NCBI GenBank assembly: GCA_003993805.1
Contig: RSEF01000001.1
Location: 77,470,664 to 77,534,663 of the forward strand
Length of the DNA stretch: 64,000 nt
Reading direction: 5' to 3'
Origin: Himantopus leucocephalus
Lineage: Eukaryota > Chordata > Aves > Charadriiformes > Recurvirostridae
Below, piece after piece: positions 38,945-52,022 of this stretch; positions within the stretch are counted from its first letter, which is position 1; every line of letters begins with the position of its first letter. Below the pieces are notes generated by a model. The model was not told the DNA's origin, ran no database searches, and was given only the letters and a program-made list of their open reading frames with translations. The position numbers were made by a program, and so were the translations under genes.

Positions 38945-41634
38945 TTCTTTAATGACACTGTTTGTCTGGAGGACATGTAAAATCCTACTTAATTTACAAA
39001 GTAAATTCCTAAATATTAAGGATTACTATTCCTAAATACTAATAGTGACAACTAGCAGCACAAATAATAAAAGTTCTGCTGGCAAAATAATGTCTTGTGT
39101 AACATTTTGGTAAATGTACTACTGTAACCAGTTTTCTAGATGACAATTGATTGGAAATTAATAACCAGTTTTGTTGTTGATGAGGGGTAAAAAGAAGAGT
39201 TACTGTCTACCTCATTCTCTCTCCCTAGACGAATGGATCCTGAAGGGAAAATGGCATGAAATATTTATTTATGTTATTAAAATAAGCAATAGTGCCCCTG
39301 GACACATACAGGAAGAGCTGTGTTATATGCTTGTGGTCTCTTTGCAAAACAGCAATTTATGTTAGCATACTATAGAGGGGGTTTCTTTGTTTAGGATGGT
39401 ACGGGCAACTTACTGCCTTTGAAAACATTAAAAAAATTATAGGGTCATACAATTTTTCTAATGACAGAACTAGTATTGCTCTTTACTCATATTAGCATCA
39501 GAATTGTTGTTTACTCCCTTTAGTATCAGAATGTTAGATTTGCCCAGTCCATATCAAACCTTTTTTTTCCCCCATCTTTGAGGTCCAAAAAGGAGACTCT
39601 ATTGATTTCTGATCCTAATGTTGTGATTCTGATGTATTCCAAGACCCATTAAAATATCCCAAAAATGGATGACCAGAAAATTTCCAGTGTTAATTTACAA
39701 ATTCAAGTATAATTGCTTTACTGACCTTTTAATTCACTTCACAGAAGTACATTGAAGTGTCCCTTCTGCCTAGGAATGGTTTGAGGTGAGTGATAAAACA
39801 GAGATACTCTCCCAATTCTCTACCTTTTGAACAAAAAAGAAGGAAGAAGTCTAGCTTACAACAGGAACTGAGTTCAGACATGGGACTACTTAAAAAATAA
39901 ATAGTCATTCCTATTCTTAACTGCAACAAAGCCTGAGAGAGATCTGATATCTGGCTTTGTTGCATACTTAAACCACATAGTTAACACAGAAGTTTTGAAA
40001 GTTACATCTGCAGACGCTGCACAGACATTGCGCCTTTCTCAGCGAATGCCCCATAGGATTGGCGTGACTGGAATTAGGTGGGCACAGGGACTGCAAGAAT
40101 ATTCAAGCTTTGATATGAAACACCTGCTGGAAGCTGTCCCACTCATGTTGCATCCTCAAGCAGTATTTTGCTTTTTGTCGTTCGTTTCAGTGCAGTAAGA
40201 GAAAATGAGGCACTTGATATGAAATCGACGATTTCCTTAGAGGTACACTGCAGGGATTCACCACTGATTCCACTGGGTGTTGCTGTGACAAACAAGTCGC
40301 TGCTGACATTGGGTATGTAGTGACAGAATTAGTTACTTATATTAATGAACGAGTACTGGTTAATTTTATAATGTCATGTATGATAATCTGCTATAAATAA
40401 TATCTGGTACTAGGATACGTTACTGTCAGGTGGGCTCAAAATGAAAGCTGCACCTACTATCCAGGTGAGGAATTTTAATGGTGCTGGAGAAAGTATGATG
40501 ACAGTAGCCATCCCCAGGTGTGTCATCTCCTCCTCCCAGAGATCTCAGCTAACATGCTGGGATGGAGAAGATAAATTGGTGAGAGGGGTTGCAGACCTTG
40601 CACACATTTGGCTTTACGGAGACATTTTGGTTCAGATATGTGGAAAAAAAGTGGAGTTCCCATAACCCTCACCTAACAAGGTTGGTCACAGAGACCCAAA
40701 TTCACATGAGGGGGAAGAAGAGGATGCACACTGGCCATGAAGATTCCCGATTAGCTAAGGCCAAACCAATTTTCTTTGCATTCTTCACATCATGAGCTAG
40801 AACTGAGCTGCTAATTCAATGGATAACATAGTTAAGCTGTCACAAGCTAGATATTACAGAGATCTAACAACTGGGAAGCAGAGGAGGTAGAGAAGGTCCA
40901 GTGCGGTCAGATGATCAGATGCAGAGGGAGAAAATGGAACAATATCAAATTACTGACCTACATCTGCTGAGACCCTTGACGGGGGTTCAGTGCTGAATCC
41001 CAGTGCCCCTGGGTGCTCTTTGAGCAAGAGCTCACTGACTGCATTAGATACGTAGTGATAGATCTTTAATAAAAAATTTTCAAAGATAAAAATCTACTAG
41101 GAGGGGTGTTGGGAGGCAGTTATGTTTGGAAGAAAAGGACTGAAACTTTAGTCAGTCCTCAAAGTGATTAGTTATTTTCCATTTTTCACAGCATGATGCC
41201 TATTGAATCGAGGGATTTTTACTAGTCCCTAACTAGCAAAACTAGTCCCCCCTAATTTATGAGGGAGAAGTGCCCTATACCTCACTGGAAACAGTCTACG
41301 CACCTATGTCAGATAAAATTCTTTCTCATTGTCCATCACAAAATTTGGAAACCGTATGTCCTCACAAACAGCAGAACTTCCTGACTGCATGTTTTCTCTG
41401 TAAAAAGCCAAACTAAATTATTGCTTATATATCCCCCACATTCCAGACACCTTCGTATCTGAACTCATCTTTGACCCTTACAGGTTGGGCTTACCTTTGT
41501 TGTTTATCCAGATGTATTTCTGCATTGCATTGCTTGAGAATAACAACATTGTCACAATGATTAGGAGTATTTGAATTAGGAACATTTGTAATATCTGTGA
41601 AACGCATCTGTCATGGACAGACCTACGGACAGGG
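38945..41634. other. Unique sequence, no gene seen
   Basis: No feature recognised on either strand. Confidence 0.55.
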
Positions 41635-41645
41635 CCACTAGGTGG
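41635..41645 (+). promoter_or_regulatory. CTCF-like motif
   Basis: CCACTAGGTGG within AGGGCCACTAGGTGGAAC fits the core of the CTCF consensus (CCASYAGRKGGCR) except that GC is replaced by AA at the end. CTCF is an insulator and loop-anchor protein. A single short match in 64 kb has a sizeable chance of being fortuitous. Confidence 0.3.
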
Positions 41646-44600
41646 AACAGTACAGTCGATAGGCTACACTCCCACTAGTAGAGATGGCAGTCACTTCAGT
41701 TAAAGACTGGATGTGAATTATAAACCTTACTCCAAACCTGTTGTTCTAGCTAAAGAAAAAGTCCTCCTCTCACTCCGTCACCGATGGCTCTCAGACTGAT
41801 CCTTGAACTAGTTTATCTGCTGGAAGTTTTGATGTTTTTTGTTCTTCACCTATTAATTGAGATAAGTAATCATCATGATTTAATAGAAAGGGAGCATAGC
41901 TGGTTTTGGTACAGAAGGAAGTCCGGAGGAAAAAAAGATAGTTAGAAACAAATACAGAAATGCCCTTGGTGTTTTACAGGAAGGATGAACTAGGAGAAAA
42001 TTTTTTGGAAATACGCTGGTCTGGGGACATACTGACTGAAATTCCTTCATGTTATGGCTACGTAGATGGTTATTTGCTTATTCTTTTGATTTATGAGAGA
42101 CATTTCTTGTTAAATGTGTAAGTAGGTAAACATTTTGTAAAAGACTGCATACAATATTCAGAATTCACAAATGCCAAGAGAAGCTAAAAGACAAAGTCCT
42201 ATATCCTTTAACCATCAAAACTTCTGAGTATATTTGTGAGCCTCTGGCTAATCTTGAAAGGTCAACAGACTTGGATTTTTTCAGCCTGAAGGGAATAAAA
42301 GTTCCAGGGGGTAGGTTTGTCTCCTTCTTGCCCACTGCCAGCTGTTTAAAAATGCTGGAACTACAAATGTGAACATCAAATTAGGAATATTATTTCTGTT
42401 AAGTAAAAGTTAAAGTTCTTTATACCTACAAAGTGAGCAATACTTCTTACAGACTGTAACTGGTTATAGAAGAAGCTCAAGCCAAAAGTTTGGCTCATGA
42501 TACAAATTTTAAGAAACTCAAGAGAGCAAAATAATTCCCAATTGTGATTTGAGCCTCTTTTGCTATGTGTAAATTTTCAAGATTATTATTCTCACTAAGT
42601 TTCACATCTGAATATCAATGAGGGCAATAATGCTGTATGTAAGTGAAGCAAACAAGCAAGCAAAGTTCAGTTTATGAACTCCTCTCCATGCTTTGAGGAT
42701 AAATTTTAAAAATTTTCATTTGAGATGAGAAAAATTGATTATACTTTGACAGTACATAATATTTAATAATTTTACTAAGCTGTTCTATGGTCTTTGCACA
42801 AGAATTATAAAGTTTCTTTCACTGGCAAATATAATGTGAGACTATGTTAGCACACACAGAAACAATTCCCAACAATTCAGAACAGAATAGGAAGTATGAT
42901 GTCAGATCTAATTGAGAGTAGAGGGTGCTTAAACAGAATTGCACAGGATTGCTTTGGAAAGGCTAAAATTCCTGTTCTGTGACAATTAAGGCAATTTTAT
43001 ATGACAAAAGTAATGGGTAGGATTTTGGGGTTTTGTTTAATGTAGTAAAAAGGAGCATGTTGGACTATTTTGCATCATTCAAGGCCTGGATTTGATCCCG
43101 GTTCCAAAAATTCTAACTCTCCGGATCCCTTTTTGTATTGGCACCTAGTCCAAGCATCTAGTCTAGCTCCAGTATCCCTGGTATTCTGGAGGAAGTTCTT
43201 ATGTTCTAGAATCTGCTTCCCTCCACAAAAAGCACCAGCCAGTATCTGTCATTGCTGTGAGGATATCCTTCCTACCAAATCGGGGTGGGGGGTGCCAGGT
43301 TATCAAAAGCTGCGTGAAATATCTCATGGCCTTTGACTGTGCTTGGTTTTTTTGGCTGTGGGAAATCAGCATTCCTTTCTTCTTTTACTCAGCCTTTAAC
43401 CTAGGCATCCTTAGACGTATTTGACCTACTGAACTCCAAACAGTATTTTGATGAATTTGATGTACTTTCATGATTGAAAGGAATTATTCTCTAAGGTAGT
43501 CTGGTAGCCAGCTTTAACTTAGCTTCCATTTCAAAAAACTATTTTTTTATACATTAAGAAACTTCTTTAAAAAAAAAAATCTCCTGGCAAATGGTTAAAA
43601 CTTATGAGCTCTACCTCTCAATTCCAGATTATTTTCAGTTGGAATTTGAAGTAAAAATCTGGCTTGATCAGCTTTTACACATTTGATGTTTCTATACTTT
43701 CTGCTGAGCTGCTTTGCTTCTCTGTCATTCAGCAAACTTTGAACTGCATTTCTTATTTTAAATCTACTTAAATGTATGTGTATTGTTCTTAAATTCTTGT
43801 TCCACTTTGCTCTGTAAACCTTTTATCTGTTCAGGATTGAATGTCCCTATTGTCTATGCAGTATTTATGTACATCTGGTTGTTTCAGATACATTGCAACA
43901 ACAAATTATTCATGTTACAAAGAAAGCTTAATATAAATACTGCTATAAATATTATTGGGTATTGTTTATAGTTACATGCCTGGTTTCTATCTAGTTCTGT
44001 TGAAAAGAAAGAATAGAAATCATATTTAACACTTGCCTGTGACATAAGCCTGAAGACTATATGGTAAAAAATATCTGTCGTTTGCAGCAGTGTTTGTCCT
44101 CACTCTGAGCGCTGGTCTGATAAGGCAGGCTTAAATAATCACTTCCCCTTGCCTGGTTTTAATTAAAGTGACAGTAAGTAAACACTGACTAGAAATCGAT
44201 CAGAATCAATGGCCTTATGGCAAACTGGCAGAGAAAAATCTAGTGCGTCGGTCAAGCGCAGCCCAAAGAGCCAGTTTCCTGGCTGTGGTATGGCCTGTGC
44301 CTGGAAGGGATGAATTTAGATCCTGTAAAACTAACAAAAATGGGAAAAAGACCCTGACTTGGCACGTGAATGAGATGAACTGATAATAGAGAAAAAAGCA
44401 ACCCTAAGAGTCCACCTGCCTGCTTTTACCCTAGTAGCCTTTCAAAAGAAGAATGAACAACAAAATGTTTTGATATCTGCTGTCTGATTTGCAGCTGTTA
44501 CAGCCACTGGAGCAAGGTTGTATGCTTTGGGTTCTTTTCAGTGTACACTTAAGCTAAACAGAACAGATGTGTACCAGCATATATCTAGCTGTTTTGCTGC

Positions 44601-46472
44601 CTAGTCATTTAACAAAAAAATATTTTCCCTGTATCTGTCTTCACAGTCGTGCCCTAACTCTGCATTTATATATTCTTTTTCTCTACTCAGCATTCGACAG
44701 CCACCAAGTAATTAAGAAAAATAACCTAGAACCATGTCACGCATGTTTCACATTCTTACCTGTTCGGCTGATACAAGCCTGGCCTCAGAAAAGTTTAGGT
44801 GATTTGGTCAGGGAGAGGCAAAGCTCTGCCATCTGAATCTCTTTCTTTGCTCCAGTCCCAGCACTTGCCTCCCCCTGGAGCACTATTTAAACATTTCTTC
44901 CTGTCTCTTTCTCTGCCCAGACATAAGGTAGCCTATCTATTTCTAAGGTAGAATATCATGTTTGTCTCAAAGATAAATGAAGGTACATTTAAAGTCTAAT
45001 GATTGGATTTTACTCCTTATCGAGGTACCTTTTTTTTTTTCCTAAAAAAAAGTTGGATTTTAATTTTATTTTTAATGCTTTTAATGCTAAGGAAATTACA
45101 CTTCCGAGTAACTAGTTTGTAATTTGTGATCACGCATGATTCTGATAGTGAAGGAATTTCATTACAGGTACGGTAAAAAGAGGAGAATGCATGTACATTT
45201 GCATGTCCATGTGCAGGTAAATAAATAGTAAACCACATTGATAACAGAGGCCATTATAATTTGAATAAGATTATATTCTCTCTAGGAGAGATAAAGGGTA
45301 ATGAAAGACAATTCAAAGCTAGTTTGTTATTACTTCATCAAATACCTCAGCCTCAAGCTGATAAAATTCCCTTGTATAGCTCCCATGAGACATTAACTGC
45401 AATGATGCTGCCAACCATTTGTAGTGATCTCTAAAAACATTAATATCACTATTTAAATGAGTTTGTGATGTAGTATAACAGAGGGTAAAGCTAGAGGTGA
45501 AACTGCTACACAAGCTTTCATAAAACAACTACAAGTGTGTTACTGGGCATGACAAAATGAATTATTTTCACAACAGACAGGTGCTCCGAAGAGAATTTAA
45601 TAGACTTTTGCAGAAGACAAGTTGGAAAGTGTTCTGCAAAGTAACTTTCACTGTCCTCACCACCCTCAATGAAAGCCAGAACTTTTGTTTTCCTTTCTTT
45701 TCAACCAAGTAAGGAGTATCAGACACCCAACTCTTAAGGAGTTTGACTCAAGTCTATTTGTTCCTGTTTTCCTCTAGCATTTTGTCATGTTTCCTCATCC
45801 TTAATTGTTATAAGACACTTTCTTTTTGTGGCCCAGTGCCTGTGGACGTTTGGGCAAGTGTCCCTATGATTGCCATAATACTGTGCAAGGTGCAAAATTA
45901 AGCATACGTGTCGATCTCTGCCATGTAGCTTCTTCAGTGACTTTCTTCTCAAAGGTGGAGAATTATTGCAAGGGGCTCATGTCATTCAGAGAATACAAAT
46001 CAGAAGCATGCCATGGTTTTGCATCAAAAGCTTCAGAGGGAAATGTGTTTAGATCCATTATATTACAGATCCATGCATTTTTACTGTGTTAATCCCTCCC
46101 CTAGAACCAGAAGCAACCAGTTTCATATAGAATTAGGAAGTTGCTGGCACTGTTGACTTGCAAAATAACTTGTAAATCTGAAAAAAAATTAGTTCTATTT
46201 TTCTGAACCAAGGAAGTGATGGGGAAAATAAGGCAAGTAGGGCAGCTGTTTGTCTTATTTTAGATCAAAATGTTTGTATACTCAAAAAAAATTTCATGCT
46301 TGACTACAGACTTATGTGAAAATCTTTTCATTGTAAGCCTGTTAACTGAGACTTTCTCATGGGGAGTATTTCATTAACACTTGGAAAGAAGAGGCACAGA
46401 AGCAAAAAGTACTGTTGTCACAGTATGTCACTTGACAGGCCGTGAGGGAATTAGACTACCAAAGAATATTAA
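41646..46472. other. Unique AT-rich sequence, no gene seen
   Basis: No gene or clear repeat. A T11/A8 pair lies at 45030-45051. Confidence 0.55.
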
Positions 46473-47187
46473 AAACTGTTACCCCTCAATCCTATCACTA
46501 CACTCCCCGATAGAGTCCCTCCCCATCTTTCCTGTAGGCCCCCTTTAAATACTGAAAGACTGCTGGAAGGTCTCCCTGCAGCCTTCTCTTCTCCAGGCTG
46601 AACAACCCCAACCCTTCTCAGCCTGTCCTCATAGAAGAGGTGCTCCAGCCCTCTGATTGTCTTCATGGCCCTCCTCTGGACTTGCTCCAGCAGGTCCCTG
46701 TCCTTCTTATTTTGGGGCCCCAGAGCTGGACGCAGTATTCCAGGTGGGGTCTCACCAGAGCAGAGTAGAGGAGCAGAATCACCTCCCTCCATCTGCTGGC
46801 AATGCTTCTTATGATGGAGGATATGGTTGGGTTTCTGGGCTGTGAGCGCGCATTGCTGGGTCATGTTGAGCTTTTCATCAACCAGCACCCACAAGTCCTT
46901 CTTGGCAGGACTGCTCTTAATCCATTCTCCACCCAGACTGTATTTGTGCTTGGGATTGCCCCAACCCAGGTGCAGGACCTTGCACTTGGCCTTCTTGAAC
47001 TTCATGAGGTTCACACAAGCCCACCTCTCCAGCCTGCCCAGGTCCCTCTGGATGGCATCCCTCCCCTCCAGTGTGTTGACTGCTCCACACAGCTTGGTGG
47101 TGTTCACAAACTTCCTGAGGGTGCACTTAATCCCACTGTCAGTGTTGCAGACAAAGATGTTAAACAGCACTGGTCCTAATACCAACA
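46473..47187 (-). mobile_element. CR1 LINE fragment, C-terminal reverse transcriptase, lacking its 3' end
   Basis: The minus-strand translation, open for 239 codons, gives clear CR1 ORF2 motifs: GPVLFNIFV near 47170, then [79 protein letters not shown], and after a scrambled part [27 protein letters not shown]. The catalytic FADDTKL segment reads FVNTTKL, so both aspartates are lost. The middle (about 46740-46820) is in a shifted frame, so the long open frame is fortuitous. CR1 copies normally lose the 5' part and keep the 3' tail. Here the element stops at about GAGGGGTAACAG, before the 3' tail, which implies a later deletion or rearrangement. Confidence 0.92.
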
Positions 47188-48800
47188 TTTAGTCTCTTTC
47201 TCATATCCAAAATTAACAGTCACTCAAAAAATCTGATTGTAGTAAAATGGGATTTTCCACTTCCAGTCTGGTCTTTGTTTGTCCTTTTACAATTACAAAG
47301 TGACTGAGAATGTTTCAAACAGTACAGTAAATGCTGTATGATTTTGCATTCAAAGCTGCCCCTTGTTTAGAGCTTACAAAATAATGAAGATAAGAATTGA
47401 AGTTGCAGGGAACAGCCTTCAGTAATAGGAATTTTTTTTTCAAAGTTTCGGTTTCTTAAAAATGTCACACATATTCTTCATGGTGCTTTTTTTTTTTTTT
47501 TTAAATGCCCTCATCTGTTAAAAGCAATTCTAACATCTAACAATAAGCACTGGGCCAATAAAGTACACGTCCAGCTCTTCAAGGACTGATATTTCAATCT
47601 CTGTCATACGCACAGGCAGACTTAAGAGCTTACTTGTCAAGATTGTTTCTGTCAGCAACTGAATCACACCCTTCTGTCAAAGACATGTTGTGCCAGGACT
47701 CCGGCAGCACCGACTGTTCTTTTGCAGCAGAAAGGTGACACTTGCTCTGCTTTTCCTCTGCTTCCAGGCTGTTCAGATGAGAAGTGACTGCTAAGTGGCG
47801 GAGCTCTTCAATGCAATATGTTTAGGGATATGGGCCTCACCCACCTAAGGAACCCTCCCTACTGCATGAAACAAAAGGAGAAATAGAAGGGAGAGTCCTA
47901 TGGGACAAACCCCAGAATTCTGTGAAACCAAGCCTAATTTCACCCTGCATGTGCACCTCAAGGTGCATTATATAGATGAGGTGCATGCCTTGTATAGGAA
48001 GTTAATCAGTTCATTAATATTCACACTATACAGGCTTAAAATTTATATTATTACGATTAGCAAAATCATTATGTTCCAGCAGGACATAACAGAAAACCAT
48101 ACCCATACACAGCTCTGTCCTCACCAAGATAATCAGTAAAATATTTCCATTCATCTCAGTGAGAGCAGAAGCAGGCACATTGTTAATTCCTTCCTCCTGG
48201 CTTTTGGTATTAACTAAAATATTTACAATAGATTTGCCTTTGTAAAGATTAGACTAGAAACCAGAGATTAAAGGATTGTAATTTCAGCCATAGAGACACT
48301 TCTAGAAATTTATCAGTATGACAGATCACACTTTCTAATGGTTTATGACTTATTAAAAAAATATTTCACCTTCCCATGACAAAATACTCGTGAGGCTAGA
48401 GTGAAACATGCAAGCCATGATTAATTCATTGAGAGATTGTCTCAGAAAACTGTGTTGTGATGCGGGTGGAGTGAGAAATGAAACTTTTTCATTTTCCAAC
48501 AGAGGACCATGTCCTAGCATCTTTGGGCTGGACAAAAGGAAAAAGCACTTGGGTGGCTTAGTGACAGGATTAAAGAGCAAGGCTGAGATCAGCCTCAGAT
48601 CCTACCCAAACCGGAGTTAGGCTGTGTGTCCCAGGGCAGCCCTTAGGAGCCCCTCATCCCCTTGGCTGAGGGCCATTCCCTCTTTCTGCTTGCCTTTGCT
48701 TTGGCCTCCTTCCCAGAGGTACAGCTCTGGGGAGAGAAGCGGAGGCACATGTGACCAGCTGCTTCGGGCACTTTGTGGGATAAGGGCAGCAGCAGACCTG
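47188..48800. other. Unique sequence, no gene seen
   Basis: A T16 run lies at 47487-47502. It is not preceded on the minus strand by a polyadenylation signal or by gene-like sequence, so I do not read it as a retrocopy tail. Nothing else is recognised. Confidence 0.55.
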
Positions 48801-48808
48801 CCCCTCCC

Positions 48809-48816
48809 TATAAAAG
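48809..48816 (+). promoter_or_regulatory. Orphan TATA box (candidate)
   Basis: TATAAAAG in the context CCTCCCTATAAAAGAAACCC is a consensus TATA box. It is preceded by a GC-richer stretch (48600-48800) and a start site would fall near 48840. No downstream exon, splice donor with coding potential or LTR ends could be recognised, so it may be a chance match, the promoter of an unannotated RNA or part of an unrecognised LTR. Confidence 0.3.
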
Positions 48817-51800
48817 AAACCCTTCTGCCTCTGTGAGTTCCCTAAACACGAGTCCCCTGTGTGAATGATGAGAGCCTGCAACAGATATGCTTTAAAAGGA
48901 AAAATTTGAACGCGCCATCCGCATGTGAAGAGACTATTTCAACCTCTAAGTGCAGAAGCGGATTTGTGAATCCCAGCCCCACAGCTGCTAACTCTGGGTT
49001 CTAGGGAGGTATCCAAGTTTCAGGAAAACGAGCTTGGATTTCAGCATTTTCTCTCACCAGCCTTTCCCCCTGGTGCAGCCGGGCAGCCATGGCAGTCCAG
49101 GTGCTTCCAAAACCCTTCCTCTGTCAGGTTAAGGATCAGGCTAGGTCTGTGCATCCCACTCCCAAAGGTGGGGCCCTGCAGATAGGTGCTGTTACACACA
49201 TTGACCTTGATTGATGCTGCGCTGCAAGTCTGTCACAGCTGGTTTTAGTAGGACTATTAATGGAAACTTCAGAAAATGCTTATGAATCTTATCCCCAGCT
49301 GGCGATGGGGCTTTCACAATAAGAGATGGATCTGCAAAATCAGCACAGAACCACATTTTCACTAAACAGTTCAGATGTTTTTCATGTTCAGCTTTTTCTT
49401 TCACATTGATCTGCAAAGTTTGGTTGCAGACGCAACTTCCCAGATTTGATGGAGATTCAGCTCTAGCACCTCACACTCACCCTCGCAGTCCTCACAGGGG
49501 TAATATTATATATTTTCCGCAACATGGAAAAAAAGGCTGAATGTGTGTTTCAATGCCCCAAATAAGTGGTATTGCATTATTCTTTTGAAGAGTTTGTTCC
49601 CTGGGGAATAGGTTGGGTGAAGATTTTCCAGTCATATCCCAGACCTTCTTAAAATCACAGCAGATATAATCAGTTTTTGAAATGCCCTTTATACCTGTCA
49701 AACTAAATAAGATTACAGATTTGTCTGCTCACAAAAGTGTGATGTCATATAGTCCCATTTGCTGCAGTTCAAGTCATTATCTATCTTGTCTGACAGTGCA
49801 GCGTGCATGATCTGCAAGATCAATGTTGGCTTTGTTAAAGGGGAAAAACCAAGTATGACGGCTGCTGAATTCTCAAATGGAAAAGCAGGAGTCAAGATGC
49901 CATAAAACATGGCTGTCCCTGTATAAGTTTACTAGAGACAGGTAATTTCCTAATCAGCAAGAGGCAACTAGTTTAAGGCAAATACCAGGAAACACAAAAG
50001 GAGAGGAGAGCATTGGAGGAGCTTAGCTACATGTGCTTCATTCGCGGACTGATAAGCAAGATCAAAGCAGCGAGCGTCAGAGAAAATAGCATGCTGTTTT
50101 TGCACAGATAACCAGAGCTGCTCTTAACCCATCTCTCAGGGCATCGCTGGGGGCACCGTGCTTTAAAGTACCTGTGTTTCCCTCCACGCCACTCCCGCTC
50201 TAGATGCACCCAGCTGCAGGAGACGACTGACTGGTATATAGCACCCCTGCCAGCCATGAGCTGCAGGGCTATAATTTGGCCTATGGAAGACAACTGGAAC
50301 GACTAGTTTCAAAGGTTAAGAGATGGAAATGCTTTTAGGCAGAGGCTCTAAGCAGCAAAGGAGTTTTTCATGCACAGAAGAAATTAGAGGGTCCTGCAGC
50401 ATATTGCTTTCCGATGAACAGGTCTCTATAGATGTGCCTGAACAGAAACTCTCAGACTGAATTTTGTGAAATGGTGAAGAAATTCGTAAGTACACCTAGC
50501 TGCCAAATCTGCTCCATCCTCGAAAATTTAGCATTTTCAGTTGTTGCCAATTATGTCCCATACCATACTATTCCCATACCAAAAGCCCTCTTTTATTGTT
50601 GTTTTGTCCCAGATATATCAATGATGTTTTTTTACCTGCTGACCTGGTCTCAGGCACATAGCATTGTAAAATATCACTGTCTGTTTTTGTAAACTTTCTT
50701 TAGCTAGTGTGATATTTGTAAGACCTCAGTGGAAGTCTCCATCTTGGGAGGGGGAACAAGGCCAGGCTAAAGGTATGAGAGGCAAAATTCCTGGTCCTTA
50801 ATTGGAAGGAGCATCCATAGAAATGCCATTCTGACTTTGCTTAGTGCCCTTCAAATTTTGCTGGGCAAATAATTACGAGAGAGGATGATTATAAGAATTT
50901 TGTTAATTGTTTGCAGTGATTTCTTATCAGTTATTATATACATTTAATGATACAAGTCAAAAGAGTATTGCTAGTTAGATGACAAAATGAAAGGGTATGA
51001 AAAAGATTGAACTGTGAGTAAAAATATTGAGGTAAACAATAATCTTTACTAAAAGTAGTAGCAGTTGAAAAATCTATGAGGCTATAGCTGCATGTTAACA
51101 GTCAAAATTATTTTGTAGAAATAACATAAGCTCAAGCTAGGCACAGAATCTCAGGGAGAAAAAAAGCAACTCCTAGGTTTTCCATTGTTAAAACAGACCT
51201 GTTATCCCTGGATAAATTCCTAAATTTAAACCTCATTGTCTCTCTCTCACCCCTCGCTGTGTTCTTTCCATATTTGTGTTTGACACAAGCATCTTCAAGA
51301 ATTGCAATATTATGGTAATCTATTGTCATAGATCTATAACAGGTGAGAAAAGACAAAGTTTGGCTCAAAAACCCAGAAAAAAATACTAGGGAAGTCCTGG
51401 TTTTCAATGTAGAGAGCTCTGTGTCTGCTTTGGGGCAGAATTCTGCCTGTGTATTTGAGTAGCAGTGCTTTAAATGAGGATGCCCTGCTTTGAACTGGGA
51501 TGCCCTTCATCTATTTTCTTAGAGACCAGCGTATTCCTAAAGCAGCTTGGCTCATCTGTTTCTACAAATAACACTTTATGAGTGCTCAGATACACTTGAC
51601 TAGGCAGAAGGGAATCTCTTAATTCCTGGTATTCAGTATGGACTTTGCTATTTTACAGTGCATTAACCATACAAAATGTTTTATTTATTTTGCTGTCAAA
51701 AAAATGTATGGCCTGCCAACTTTATTTCAACTTCACTTCAAACTGGCTTCACCCTTGCATGTGACTTTCTGACAGTATTAATCTCACAGGCTGTATGTAC

Positions 51801-51989
51801 CATAATATACATATTTCTGGCTGTTAAGCTCCAGAGTGCAATTCCAATTTTCTTCCTATACACCTGTGAAGGTTTTCACCTGAAGTCACCCATGAGCTAT
51901 AAGCTTACCTTCCATATTCATTGATGAAAGAGTATACCTGGTCACATTGCTTACCTCAAATCTCTGTCTTCTGTTCTACTGAAGAGTTT
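48817..51989. other. Unique sequence, no gene seen
   Basis: No gene or repeat recognised. Confidence 0.55.
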
Positions 51990-52022
51990 TTTATATATGT
52001 ATGTGTATATATATATGTATAC
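51990..52022. repeat. TA/TG-rich microsatellite
   Basis: Alternating TATATATGTATGTGTATATA sequence followed by TATATGTATAC. It is low complexity and possibly length-variable. Confidence 0.85.

Noticed and set aside
46473..47187. Functional reverse-transcriptase gene
   Set aside because: Catalytic aspartates are missing, the middle is frameshifted and the element is truncated at both ends.
47487..47502. T16 run as the tail of a minus-strand processed pseudogene
   Set aside because: No polyadenylation signal or gene-like sequence lies at the expected side, so it is treated as a homopolymer.
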